From Acidobacteriota bacterium (GTDB taxonomy: Bacteria; Acidobacteriota; Terriglobia; Terriglobales; Acidobacteriaceae): 38,330 nt of DNA. The DNA lies in the NCBI GenBank assembly GCA_021780095.1, contig JAJXZK010000463.1:1-38330 (forward strand), written 5' to 3'. Shown here in pieces: positions 24,692 through 34,400 of the stretch. Numbering within the stretch: position 1 is the stretch's first letter; each line of letters begins with the position of its first letter. A model generated the notes under the pieces. The model did not search any database. It had not been told where the DNA came from and saw only the letters and a list, made by a program, of their open reading frames with translations. A program made the translations under genes and the position numbers.

Positions 24692-25420
24692 TCAGTATAG
24701 CGGTTTCGAGTTCGCGCCAGGCAGAAAGGGCTGCAATGGACATCTTTCGCATCGTGGAGTGGTGCCGCAATGACGCTTGCCGACTTCGACAATCAGGGCG
24801 TGCAGTTCATTGGCATGGCGGGCAGTTTCTTCGCGGGTAGGACTGGCAATTGCGTCGTCTCCAAGCGCCTGCAAGTCTGCATAGTGCGCGTTGGCTGGAA
24901 GTAGCTCATGCCGAGTAACCACGCGCCGAAGATATTCGTCCACTACAAACACAGGATGTTCGAGCGCGTACAGCAGGATGGCGTCGGCTGTCTCCGGGCC
25001 GACCCCAGGCAGCGCAAGCAACTGCGTTCGCAGCTCGGCGGTTGGCGCCTTTGCCATTTGTTCCAGCGAGCCACCGTAGCGTTCATCAAGAAATTGGACA
25101 AAGGTTTTGATGGAGGCTGCTTTTCGCTGAACAAAACCCGACGGCCAAATCAGCTCGCGTAATGACTCTTCTGATATTCCACGAATGGCTTCGACGGTCA
25201 GCATTTTGGCTTCGTGCAGGTTCGCGATCGAACGCTCCACGCTGCGCCAGGCCGTCGCCTGGGTCAGGTACGCACCGATCACCACCTCAAACGAAGTCTC
25301 GGCGGGCCACCACTTGCGGGTTCCGTAGGCGTCGAGCAGGGCAGCGTACATGTTGCGCAGTTGCTGATCGGACCCCGGTCTTTCTGGGGCGAAGTTCGAT
25401 TTGTGATGGTGGCGGCTCAC
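24692..25420 (-). CDS. HhH-GPD DNA glycosylase, COG2231/MagIII-like
   Basis: A 242-residue base-excision-repair glycosylase of the endonuclease III superfamily. The helix-hairpin-helix LPGVGPETA is at residues 137-145 and the catalytic aspartate is Asp161 (VVDEYLRR). Glu143 replaces the lysine that gives endonuclease III its lyase activity, so a monofunctional glycosylase like H. pylori MagIII (3-methyladenine) is expected. The C-terminal cysteine cluster has three cysteines (HCGTTPRCERCPL) and no fourth, so the usual [4Fe-4S] site is incomplete. The GTG start at 25420 has no strong ribosome site; an ATG at 25351 is possible. Substrate unproven. Confidence 0.88.
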   Translation of the reverse strand: MSRHHHKSNFAPERPGSDQQLRNMYAALLDAYGTRKWWPAETSFEVVIGAYLTQATAWRSVERSIANLHEAKMLTVEAIRGISEESLRELIWPSGFVQRKAASIKTFVQFLDERYGGSLEQMAKAPTAELRTQLLALPGVGPETADAILLYALEHPVFVVDEYLRRVVTRHELLPANAHYADLQALGDDAIASPTREETARHANELHALIVEVGKRHCGTTPRCERCPLQPFLPGANSKPLY

Positions 25421-25740
25421 GGAGTATCTCAGGTGCCGGCGGCATTCCAGCTATCCTCAGTATCCTATGTCTCATGAAGGTACATACGGAATGACATTTG
25501 AATGCGGCGTCTGTCCCTTGAATTCTTTTCCGGCCCTGGGTCAGGACGTCTGCGGCGAGGTACGATGACAGCGACAATCTGAAGAATAAGGAAGGACGGC
25601 TGGCCACACCCGCCGCACTCGGGATCATGTACACGGCTTGGCACGAGAACTACAAACTGCTGTCAACGTTTGGGGGATGCCGCAACCATATCTCAACCCG
25701 CTGAGAGCTTGGCGCGGCCGACGCGGTCTGATCATGTTGA
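25421..25740. other. Non-coding region between glycosylase and hydrolase genes
   Basis: This 320-bp gap has no convincing gene, terminator or promoter. It should hold the promoter of the glycosylase and the 3' end of the hydrolase mRNA. It marks the change from housekeeping genes to the carbohydrate locus. Confidence 0.45.
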
Positions 25741-27996
25741 TTACGTTCGATCGTTTTTCAGCCATTGCAGATAGCTTTCCTGAGCCTCGCGCTCTGGCTT
25801 CACTGAAATGCGCACATTCGAATTTGCGAAGGTTTCACCGCTGAGGTCGGGAGTGTATAGATTGCGCATGGAAGTTTCCGAAAGTATCTGCCCATTTGCG
25901 TCGACACCATTCAGAATCCAGCAAGCGCGGGGCCTTAGAGCAGCAGCGATCTGCGGAAGATCGAAGCTGCGCAAGATGCCGGGAACATAATACGCGAGAT
26001 GGATGGAATATTTTTCGGCCTCCACGATCGATGTGTAGCTGGCCAGCGTTCGAGCCACAAGGACCGAACGTACGCGATGATCCAGCAACGCCGCCATCAT
26101 CGCTGCCAAGCCAGAGCTGCCAACCCCCACAATTCTTATTTGTGATGCATCGACATCGGGCCGGCTGACCAGATAATCAATCGCCCGGAGTGTGTCCCAG
26201 ACTCTCTGCCCGATTACGGGACGGCCCATCACAAGGCAGGTCCACGCAAATCTCTCGTCCAGATGCACGCTCCCGTCGTAATATTCCGCCCCTCCATGAG
26301 GGAAGCGCGGCGTCGTTAAACCAGTCCCCCGCAGGGTGATCGCACACACGGAATGCCCGGCTGCTAGTATCCGATCCATCGATCCCGGTTCTGCGACAAC
26401 ATCATCTCCTCCGTCGTCCGTGAGGTAAAGGACGGTGGAACCGCGCCCGGTTTTCGATGAGGGTTGCAGAAACCAACCAGGAACACGCAACCCAGGCTCC
26501 GATTCGAACTGAATCTCTTCAATAACAACGTTCTTGCGCGGATTGGTCGAACGAATTCTGGATTGCAGTGGCGACCGCTGCTGAGGCAACGCGAGCAGCC
26601 CGGTAAGTTCCTTCTTGATCTGAGCGCGAGCGCTCGCCGAATTCATGGAAGCGTTGTGGAACGGGCTTTCCTCGATCACGATTCGAGCGCGATCTCTATT
26701 TAGCTGAACGACGGAGCGTCCACCGATCGATGTCGACACTTGACCTGTGCTGGTAGCGTTGAGCCGTTCCTCAGGAATCTGATCCAGTTCGGCTTCGCCC
26801 GTTTCCGAAGTCGCGTTCTGGAACCAGCGATTGAACCATGCATAGATAGGGATTCGGTTGAAGAAATTCAGACCGTGAGGAAGATGAGAAGCCAAAAGTC
26901 CAACGCGATCTTTTGCTCCCATCAGCCCGTAAGCCCGTTGCAGCTCCCGATAAATGTCCTGTGTCGCTTCTTCGTACACCGGTGAATACGTCACGCCCTC
27001 GTCATGCGTGGTGTAACAAATCAACAACGGCTTGGGAGCGAAGGCCAGCAAGAGGTCGCCACGGTCGATTCCGAATGGAAGCGAACCCACAATATTTTGT
27101 TCCGCGTCATCTGTCGCTCCCGGAGGATCGAAAAACGGTCCAGCAACATTTTCTGTATTTCCATCGCTCACGGCAGCCGCCCGGAGACGCGGCTCCAACG
27201 CAGCCAGATACATCGTCATGGTGCCGCCGCCCGACTGCCCCGTACATCCCAGCCGGCTGGCATCTACCTCGGGACGGCTGACGAGATAATCAAGACCGCG
27301 AATGCCGTCCCACGCGCAGTACAGAGCAAAAGATTCCCCCATCAACACCATGGGTCGGCCTGCTTGCGAGTGCTCCCCGGTTGGCCCGTAGAGAGACCGG
27401 CCAGTTTTGGGATCGATGTATTGGAGTCGCTCCCCTTGACCGAAAGGATCGTAGCTCAATACCACATAGCCTTGACGCGCCAGGTTCTGATACAAGTGCT
27501 GATAATAGTGGTATGCCTTGCCATTGTCCGAATGGCCAACGGGAGCCAGAATGGCTGGATACGGAGGTTTCCCCCCGGCAGGGATATAGAGATTGGCAGT
27601 CACATACACTTTGGGGAAGCTTTCAAATAGGATGTTCTCAATCCGGTATGGACCGCGATCGATGGTGCCGGTCACTCTTGGATTGAGTGGCGTTTTCTCC
27701 GGCATCCCTCCAATCAAGTCCCATAGTTTCGAACGGACCGCGGTGATGCGTTTTTGCAATTGTGCGGTCGAATGAATGGATGCCAGCTCTGCGAATCGCC
27801 GGCTTCTTGCCTGGTTCATTTCAGCCGTTAGGTAAGCTGGCCAATCAACCCAGAAGTTGCGATCGGACTGCGCCGGATGCGCCGCGGAAGCGGTTGAACC
27901 CGATTCCGCCGGTGCAGAAAACATTCGGGTGGGATTGGTGGCCAATCCTGCTGCACCGATCAGATTCGCTGCAAGAAAATCTCGCCTTGTCGTCAT
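25741..27996 (-). CDS. Tat-exported two-domain alpha/beta hydrolase (acetylxylan-esterase-like)
   Basis: A 751-residue exported hydrolase. A twin-arginine signal (TTRRDFLAANLIGAAGLA) is followed by a first alpha/beta-hydrolase domain with nucleophile Ser255 in GQSGGG, an acid near Asp332 (THDEG) and His374 (HLPHGLN), a full triad. A second, related domain after about residue 480 has the elbow replaced by VGVGSSG (623-629), which does not fit GxSxG, and may be inactive or structural. Such proteins are annotated as acetylxylan esterase or prolyl-oligopeptidase-like and would deacylate a polysaccharide. It follows the heparinase-type lyase by 98 bp on the same strand, probably as one operon. Confidence 0.83.
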   Translation of the reverse strand: MTTRRDFLAANLIGAAGLATNPTRMFSAPAESGSTASAAHPAQSDRNFWVDWPAYLTAEMNQARSRRFAELASIHSTAQLQKRITAVRSKLWDLIGGMPEKTPLNPRVTGTIDRGPYRIENILFESFPKVYVTANLYIPAGGKPPYPAILAPVGHSDNGKAYHYYQHLYQNLARQGYVVLSYDPFGQGERLQYIDPKTGRSLYGPTGEHSQAGRPMVLMGESFALYCAWDGIRGLDYLVSRPEVDASRLGCTGQSGGGTMTMYLAALEPRLRAAAVSDGNTENVAGPFFDPPGATDDAEQNIVGSLPFGIDRGDLLLAFAPKPLLICYTTHDEGVTYSPVYEEATQDIYRELQRAYGLMGAKDRVGLLASHLPHGLNFFNRIPIYAWFNRWFQNATSETGEAELDQIPEERLNATSTGQVSTSIGGRSVVQLNRDRARIVIEESPFHNASMNSASARAQIKKELTGLLALPQQRSPLQSRIRSTNPRKNVVIEEIQFESEPGLRVPGWFLQPSSKTGRGSTVLYLTDDGGDDVVAEPGSMDRILAAGHSVCAITLRGTGLTTPRFPHGGAEYYDGSVHLDERFAWTCLVMGRPVIGQRVWDTLRAIDYLVSRPDVDASQIRIVGVGSSGLAAMMAALLDHRVRSVLVARTLASYTSIVEAEKYSIHLAYYVPGILRSFDLPQIAAALRPRACWILNGVDANGQILSETSMRNLYTPDLSGETFANSNVRISVKPEREAQESYLQWLKNDRT

Positions 27997-28094
27997 CAGC
28001 TCATACTTCCGTCAGGTCGATAGATCGCAGTTTCCGCACCGTGGGGTTACCTTCACCTGTCCCGTGGCGCGGTGTTTGGAGACTACTAGATTTC

Positions 28095-30452
28095 TTAGAT
28101 ACGCTCGATGTGAAGGCTGAGGTTGCCAAGTTTTCGCACGTCGACGCGAAGAACGCCGTGTTCATTCGCACGCAGTCGAAGCAACTGCGCGGGCGCACCA
28201 GGCGGGACCGCTGACGCCGAGGTGGAGACATTCAAGCCGGTGAAATTCAATTCATACACCGCATCTGCTGCAAGACTTGTAATCAACAGAAAATTGCACG
28301 CCAGATCGGGCAGGTACACCTCGCCCTCATCCAACCTGGAACCGGCGACGCTGAACAGGACGATCGGACCTAGTTCAAACGCAGCGCCGGTGAAGTTCGC
28401 TCCGTTCACCAACTTCACACGCTTGCTCCCGGTGGTCCCGCCGTTTCCGATCTCGAAAACATGAAGGAAAAGGTCTTCATTGGCCGGCTCGGTGGGCGAG
28501 ACTTCAATACGCCACGCGCCTGGGACCACATTTTTGCGATTCGAACTTTCAATGCGATCGTAATCCTGCCCCCAAAATGTCTTCCACATATGGAGCAGCT
28601 TAGGGTCCGTAGGCAGTGGGCCTCCGTTGGCTGGATCGAGTGGCCAATTTTGTCCACTCCCCCAAGCTCCACCATGATCGTCGCCGGGAGTGTAGAACTC
28701 ATTGCCGGGCCCGCCGCGACGGGTGATGTTTCGGTTGGTGGGTAGAAGAGAATGCACGCGCAGCTCCCCTGAGCCCTCGTGAAACAGGAATGTGTTTGCA
28801 TTTGCAAAGTCGCTCACGCCCTGCGCATCGGTTCCAACATTGCCGTCCACGCTTGGGCGGTTCACGCCATGCAAGAGCCATGCTTTATGAAAGTTCGGAT
28901 TCGTACTCGTGACCCGGTCAAACACAAACAATACGTTGCCTTCTGGAATATAAGCGACTTCGCGAGTAAACCGGCTCAGCTTCCGATCGATATATGCATT
29001 GGTTGCGTCACCCATTGCGTAGTGGTACTGGTGCGGTACGTGGTCGATCACGCGCATGTGGCCAATGTTCCACAGGTCGCGCGTGTTGTTCCAGTCCTCG
29101 ATGCTGCGGATCGTATTCCAATAGCGCGAAGAGTTCATGCGCTGTCCACCGTCATTCGCGGCTGCCAGTGCATCTGAGGACCAGAAGAATTTTTCCGAAG
29201 GATCGTAGACCAGCATCGAATTGTGCGCGACTGTGCGACGGTAGTAGTTCAGGTAGTGGGGACTTTCAGACTCCGTGTAATCGGCTCCGCTGTCGATCGC
29301 CAGATATCCATTGTGATAGATCGTGAGATGGTTTTGGTCCAGATGCTGATGCTTGGCGAAATAGGGGCCACAGTCGAACTCAATCCAGGTGGAGTCGGGC
29401 TTCCAGCCGTCGCGCATGACCAGATGCCCTACTCCTGGGAAATAGCGCTGGCGGCGCAGATCGTTTTCGCTCGAAAGAGCGGGGTTTTGCGGGATGACCT
29501 CCGGGTCGTCCCATAGAAACTTCAAAACTGGTAGTACCCAATCCTGAACGAAAAACCCGCTGTTTCTCAAGAGCCACGCGCTGTAAGGGTCCTTAAAGCG
29601 GTTGACCGCGTAACCGATGACAGCGGTGTCTCGTGTATCGAGCACAGGATATTCGTTGTCTCCTTCTCGCGAGGGCGTTCCATTCGGCATCAGTTTGTAG
29701 AGATACGTATCCCCAATATTGCGGAACAATGAGTACCCGCGGGCCGGATCTACTCCTGTGGTGGTTCGCTGAAGCTCGACCATCAGCAACAGCGAAGCCC
29801 ACGTGATCCGCATGTAATCCATGGATTCGTGGTAGCTGCCTTTCGGGGTCACAAATTCAGTCTGCTGGAAAATGTTCAGCAGCCCTTGATGTACCTGGTC
29901 GCGTAACGGCTCGCAACGCCGGTCGAAATCTGCATAGCCCTTGACGGCAGCAAGCGGGAAAGCCGCCAGTGCCAGATAACGCACGGGGTAATTCGCATAG
30001 GAGATCTGGCCGGGTCTGGAAAGCTCCGGCCGAGCCAGAATTTTCACGGCTCCATCGACCAACTGGTTCGCAATGCGGTCTTTCAAGGCGAGATCGAAAT
30101 CCGGATGCCCGAAAAGCCAATCGAATGCCAGCGACCAGCGAGTGTAATCCAGCCAGTTACGCGAGGCCCTGCCTCCGGTCGGCAACCGTGTGGCACGCAT
30201 TTCTGTCAAGGCGCGTTGCGCAAAGCTGTCCTTCCCGGTCAGCTGCCAGCTAAGCGCCCAGCCCAACATGTCATCGGAAGGCCGTAATCCCGCGGCGTAT
30301 CGGGTTCTGAGCAGCTCGAGGCCCGTAAACGGGTCTTCCTCCGCAATCAACAGTCTGGGTTTCCGGCCTGGCGACTGCGCACGAATCCACGCTGGCGCGG
30401 CAAGCGAAGTCGCAAGCAGTCCCGTCACAAATTCTCGACGTCTTATTTTCAA
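28095..30452 (-). CDS. Tat-exported heparinase II/III-family polysaccharide lyase
   Basis: A 785-residue exported protein. A twin-arginine signal (KIRRREFVTGLLATSLAAPA) precedes an alpha/alpha-toroid N-terminal region, with GSYHESMDY near residues 205-213, and the heparinase II/III domain marked by HQHLDQNHLTIYHNGY (His368, His370, Asp372) and AIDSGADY, followed by beta-sandwich sheets. Members cleave uronate-containing polysaccharides by beta-elimination (heparin/heparan, alginate and others). I use the TTG at 30452 because AGGAGG lies 5 nt before it; a GTG at 30455 and an upstream start at 30563 are in frame. The longer form would translate a simple repeat. Substrate is not determinable. 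Confidence 0.85.
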   Translation of the reverse strand: MKIRRREFVTGLLATSLAAPAWIRAQSPGRKPRLLIAEEDPFTGLELLRTRYAAGLRPSDDMLGWALSWQLTGKDSFAQRALTEMRATRLPTGGRASRNWLDYTRWSLAFDWLFGHPDFDLALKDRIANQLVDGAVKILARPELSRPGQISYANYPVRYLALAAFPLAAVKGYADFDRRCEPLRDQVHQGLLNIFQQTEFVTPKGSYHESMDYMRITWASLLLMVELQRTTTGVDPARGYSLFRNIGDTYLYKLMPNGTPSREGDNEYPVLDTRDTAVIGYAVNRFKDPYSAWLLRNSGFFVQDWVLPVLKFLWDDPEVIPQNPALSSENDLRRQRYFPGVGHLVMRDGWKPDSTWIEFDCGPYFAKHQHLDQNHLTIYHNGYLAIDSGADYTESESPHYLNYYRRTVAHNSMLVYDPSEKFFWSSDALAAANDGGQRMNSSRYWNTIRSIEDWNNTRDLWNIGHMRVIDHVPHQYHYAMGDATNAYIDRKLSRFTREVAYIPEGNVLFVFDRVTSTNPNFHKAWLLHGVNRPSVDGNVGTDAQGVSDFANANTFLFHEGSGELRVHSLLPTNRNITRRGGPGNEFYTPGDDHGGAWGSGQNWPLDPANGGPLPTDPKLLHMWKTFWGQDYDRIESSNRKNVVPGAWRIEVSPTEPANEDLFLHVFEIGNGGTTGSKRVKLVNGANFTGAAFELGPIVLFSVAGSRLDEGEVYLPDLACNFLLITSLAADAVYELNFTGLNVSTSASAVPPGAPAQLLRLRANEHGVLRVDVRKLGNLSLHIERI

Positions 30453-30501
30453 CACTCCCTCCTGAAGTAGGCGCCGAACGGGAGAATCAGGATGAACCGA
30501 G

Positions 30502-30534
30502 CCAATGAAACCAATGAAACCAATGGAACCAATC
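30502..30534 (-). repeat. 9-bp tandem repeat upstream of the lyase
   Basis: CCAATGAAA occurs twice in a row, then CCAATGGAA and a partial CCAATC. It lies about 50 bp upstream of the chosen lyase start. Read in the extended lyase frame it would encode the simple peptide GFIGFIGS, which argues that the region is untranslated. Confidence 0.7.
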
Positions 30535-31052
30535 TTGAGCATCCAATGCCCCCTATCGATCATGGGGGGCAGCAGTGGATGACCAACTTCTTGTCGTGAA
30601 TTGTATACTTCCAGTTATCGGAGAATGTCCTAAACTTGCTAGGTTAAGCAGAAATATTTCAATTAAGAAGGAAAACATAGATTCCGAATCGCCATGCTGG
30701 ACCCTAGGACGGAGCAGCCTGCAATACGCTTCGCCATCGTGGGTCGACAGCCCGATGGGTGGTATGACATGGGGCTTTTGACGGTCGAAAAATAAGGGTG
30801 CCGGGTTCTCGCAGGGACTAAACATCCAAGCGCTATAGCTGGGGGACTTGCGCCCACAGTGAGACAGGGATGCCTGGCAGGAGTGGATGACCTTTTTGCC
30901 CAATCGGAGTTTTCTTGAGCCGGTTTCGTTTCATTATGCTTTTCCTGACCGGTAATTCTTCTGGTTCCTACCCTACATGAATTCAACACATCCTTGAGTG
31001 AATCTACCTCTTGCCGCTGTGTCAGTTGACAATCCTTGCTGTGCTGCTGGGC

Positions 31053-31069
31053 TGGTTAGCGGATAACCA
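31053..31069. promoter_or_regulatory. Palindrome TGGTTA-N5-TAACCA
   Basis: A 6-bp perfect inverted repeat around GCGGA, centred 360 bp upstream of the TonB receptor. Size and symmetry suit a LacI/GalR-type repressor, and the GCGGATAAC core looks like half of a lac operator. No regulator gene is in the window. Confidence 0.3.
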
Positions 31070-31089
31070 ATCGGGACGCCCGTCGTACA

Positions 31090-31122
31090 CGCATGCCATG
31101 CATTCGACGCCCATGGCATGCG
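31090..31122. repeat. 11-bp perfect inverted repeat
   Basis: CGCATGCCATG (31090-31100) and CATGGCATGCG (31112-31122) are exact reverse complements around 11 bases. No T-run follows. It could be an operator or a stable hairpin in the leader of the TonB receptor transcript. Confidence 0.6.
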
Positions 31123-31420
31123 CTCCGCGTGGTTGCGGGATCGCTATTCCCAAACGGCAGCTCCATTTTTAGAGGTACTCTCGGAACACTTCCGTGTCGT
31201 ACTGATTACGCTTGAATTTCTAGATTCATATCTTGTGCCGCGCGAGGCGCATAACCGCGGATGTCAACGGCGGATATCAAAAACAGACAGAAGCCGGGCC
31301 TTGAGATACGTCAGATCGAACCCATAAGGGATCGATCTGCAGAAACGTTTCCTTTTCTATTGAAAAATTTCCTTGCCCTTCTTTTTGCAATCTGATACAT
31401 CAAAGCGGGGGACAAATTGT

Positions 31421-34400
31421 ATGAATTCAGGAAGCCACAAAATAAACTCAAGGCATATTCGATTGTTGGTGGGGGTACTTCTTGCATATTTCTGGATCGG
31501 TGCGCCAACACTATTTGCCCAAGGCACAGATCTCGGCACAATCCAGGGCATTGTGACGGATTCAAGTGGTGCTGTCATTAGCAACGCTAAGGTCGAGGTT
31601 CTGGACACGGATACCAACCAAACGTTGCCATTCACCACGGACAGCCAAGGATCCTTCAGCGCCGCCGCTATCCAGCCCGGCCATTATAAGGTCACCGTCA
31701 CAGCCCCCGGCTTTTCCACTGCGGTTGTCGACAACATTATCCTACGGGGCACCATGACCATGAATTTGCGCCCCGTGTTACGTGTTTTGACGGCAACCAC
31801 GACAGTTCAGGTGACGTCAGCAGCGAACTTGATCGACACCCAGAACTCGACGATCAGCCAGACTCTGAACAACCTGGATGTCAATCAACTTCCTCGCGAT
31901 AGCCGCGACATTTATCAGTTTTTATATATCAATCCGAATATTCAGAGTAGCGACGAGCCCGGCGACTTCAAGTTCATGGGCGCTCAGAGCTACGGCGCCA
32001 GCTTTTCCGTCGACGGCCAGGCAGCCAACGGCGGCATGTTCGGGGCTCAAACCCAAAGCCAACCCTCCCTCTTGTCGGTGGGTTCGTTGCAGGTCATGTC
32101 CAGCGGATATAGCGCCCAGTACGCTGGCGTCGCCAACATCCGCGTCACCACCCAAAGCGGCACCGACAGATACCATGGGACGGCCTACTACGACAACGTG
32201 AATTCGGCCCTGTCGGCCTGGGCCCTGTCTGACAAGCTAGACCAGGAAACCTTTTCTCCGACGGCTTTTGCGCCGGTATTTCGACGGCCGCAGACCAACA
32301 ATACCGACATGGCCTTCTCCTTTGGCGGCCCCATGCCGGAGCTGAAGAAAACCTGGATATTTTTGGCCTATGAGGAGCAGTGGAATACGTCTCCGACTAC
32401 CGAATCCGGCAACATACCCCATCCCTCGCTGTTGGCCGGCGACTTCTCACTGCTGACAAATTCAGCTAAACCGCAAGTTCCATCGAATATTGTTCTTACC
32501 CCGGAAGAGATCGCGACGGACACGGTAGGTGGGCTTGGAAAGCAGTTCATCACGATTCCGCAACGACTCATCGACCCAATCACCGCCAAGCTCATCGATG
32601 CGTACTTTCCTAAAGTCGGCACCAGTGCGCCCATCAACGCCCACACCGGCATAGTGAATGGCTACCAGACTACGGTTCCGTCGAGAAGTGGCCAGAGAAT
32701 GGGAGACTTGCGGATCGATCACACGATCAACGATTCGAACCGATTCTATGGCGTCTACCACGCGTCGTCTCAGAATATCAGTTCACACCCTGTCGCCGCT
32801 CCCTTTACCGGTCTTGGCTTGCTCCAGACCACTCGTCTCAACAACATGGTTTCGCTCTCCTATACGCACGTCTTCTCTCCCAATATGGTCAATGAGGCGC
32901 GCGGGGGCTTCAACCTTCAACATCTGTACACGCATGCCAATACCACGCTGCAAAGTTTCTTGCAGACCATCGGATTCTCAGCCGCTGATATTGCTGCCTA
33001 TGCAAGTGTCGTCGGGACTTCTCAACTCCCCATCTATGGGAATACGTTAATCAACTTCGGCTCGGGGTATTCGAGATTCAATAATGGGGGCCGCAGCGCG
33101 AATCGCCCCTTGAATCAGAATCTGATCACATTCGGCGACACGCTGACCTGGATCATTGGCCGGCACACCCTGAAGATGGGCGGCGACTTCATCCGCAACC
33201 AGGCGGTGGACGGCTTCGCTTCGACTCGCAGCAACCCGCTAGGGACAATTACCTACAAAGGCAGCGGGGCCCAAGGCATTGCAAATTTTGTACTCGGCGA
33301 GGCACCATACAGCGCCACCTCAGTGTATAACCCACGCCCCCCACTGAATGTTTACAACTGGGAAAACGGCTTTTACGTTCAGGATGATTTTAAGGCGACC
33401 TCGAAACTTACCCTGGACCTGGGCCTGCGCTATGACATTTTCACCCCGTTTGTCGAGGCGAACGATTTGTTGGTGAACTTCGATCCGAACTATACCAACG
33501 CGGGCTCGGGGAATCATGGCCGCTTTGTCATTCCTTCCGACAAGGCCCTTCCGTACCTCTCTCCCGGGCTCAAGGCGTATGGCGTCGTGACCGCTGGCCA
33601 GGCCGGATTGGGAACTGGCCGAGGTCTGGTTCGGCTGGACAAGAACGACTGGGGCCCGCGCGTCGGCTTCGCGTACACCCTCAACGACCGCAGTGTCGTG
33701 CGTGGCGGCTGGGGAATATTCTATCCGACCTCCGCTGCCCAGGCTGATCGGGATGCCATGGGAACCAACTCGTTCAATCAGGGAATCACCCACACTTCGA
33801 CGGCCCAAAATCCGCTCTCCCCCTGGCCCAGGGGCGGGGAAACGACCGGTGTCAGTCCAAATGTGGGGGGAGTTGAGATTGGGCAGAACAACGAACCCAG
33901 CGCCAACTATATTCCAGTCAACCTGAGGAATCCACGGATGCAGCAGTGGAACGTCAGCTTTGAGCATCAGCTCCGCAAGCAGTCATCGATCAGGGTGTCC
34001 TACCTGGGGGCCCATATGTCAGGCCTGATCATGGGCATTGACCTCGGCATGCTTACTCCAAGCAATACACCATTCGGCACATCTGGAGACCCAACCGGGA
34101 TTGTTGGCATCGGCGACGGCCACACCCCATGCGATCCCAGCGGAGAACAAGCGGACGGCCTGCAATGCTTGTATTCCACCGCGGACCTGGCACGGATGCC
34201 GTTCCCCATACTGGGCGATTACATCCTCGGCTTCGGGAACGTCGGCCACTCCAATACAAATTCGTTTCAAACCCAGTTCCAACATCAGGCGTCCCAGCTC
34301 ACCTTCAGCATCGCATATACCTATGACCACGAGGACTCATCGGGCATCGACATGGGAAACAGCAGTCTCGCCGGAGAGGCTTATGACGGAATCAATCCAA

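Larger units (their letters stand above)
30453..31420. other. Long divergent intergenic region of the carbohydrate locus
   Basis: These 968 bp separate the divergent lyase/hydrolase unit from the TonB receptor and have no credible gene: short frames on both strands lack ribosome sites and recognisable content. It contains a 9-bp tandem repeat (30502-30534), a TGGTTA/TAACCA palindrome (31053-31069), an 11-bp perfect inverted repeat (31090-31122), and a TTGACA at 31026 without a clear -10. It is probably the main control region of the locus; remnants of a lost gene cannot be excluded. Confidence 0.5.

Noticed and set aside
31118..31327. A 69-codon plus-strand frame before the TonB receptor
   Set aside because: It has no Shine-Dalgarno and no recognisable content; it overlaps an inverted repeat.
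33320..33967. A 215-codon minus-strand frame inside the TonB receptor gene
   Set aside because: Antisense shadow of a certain gene; no domain or ribosome site.
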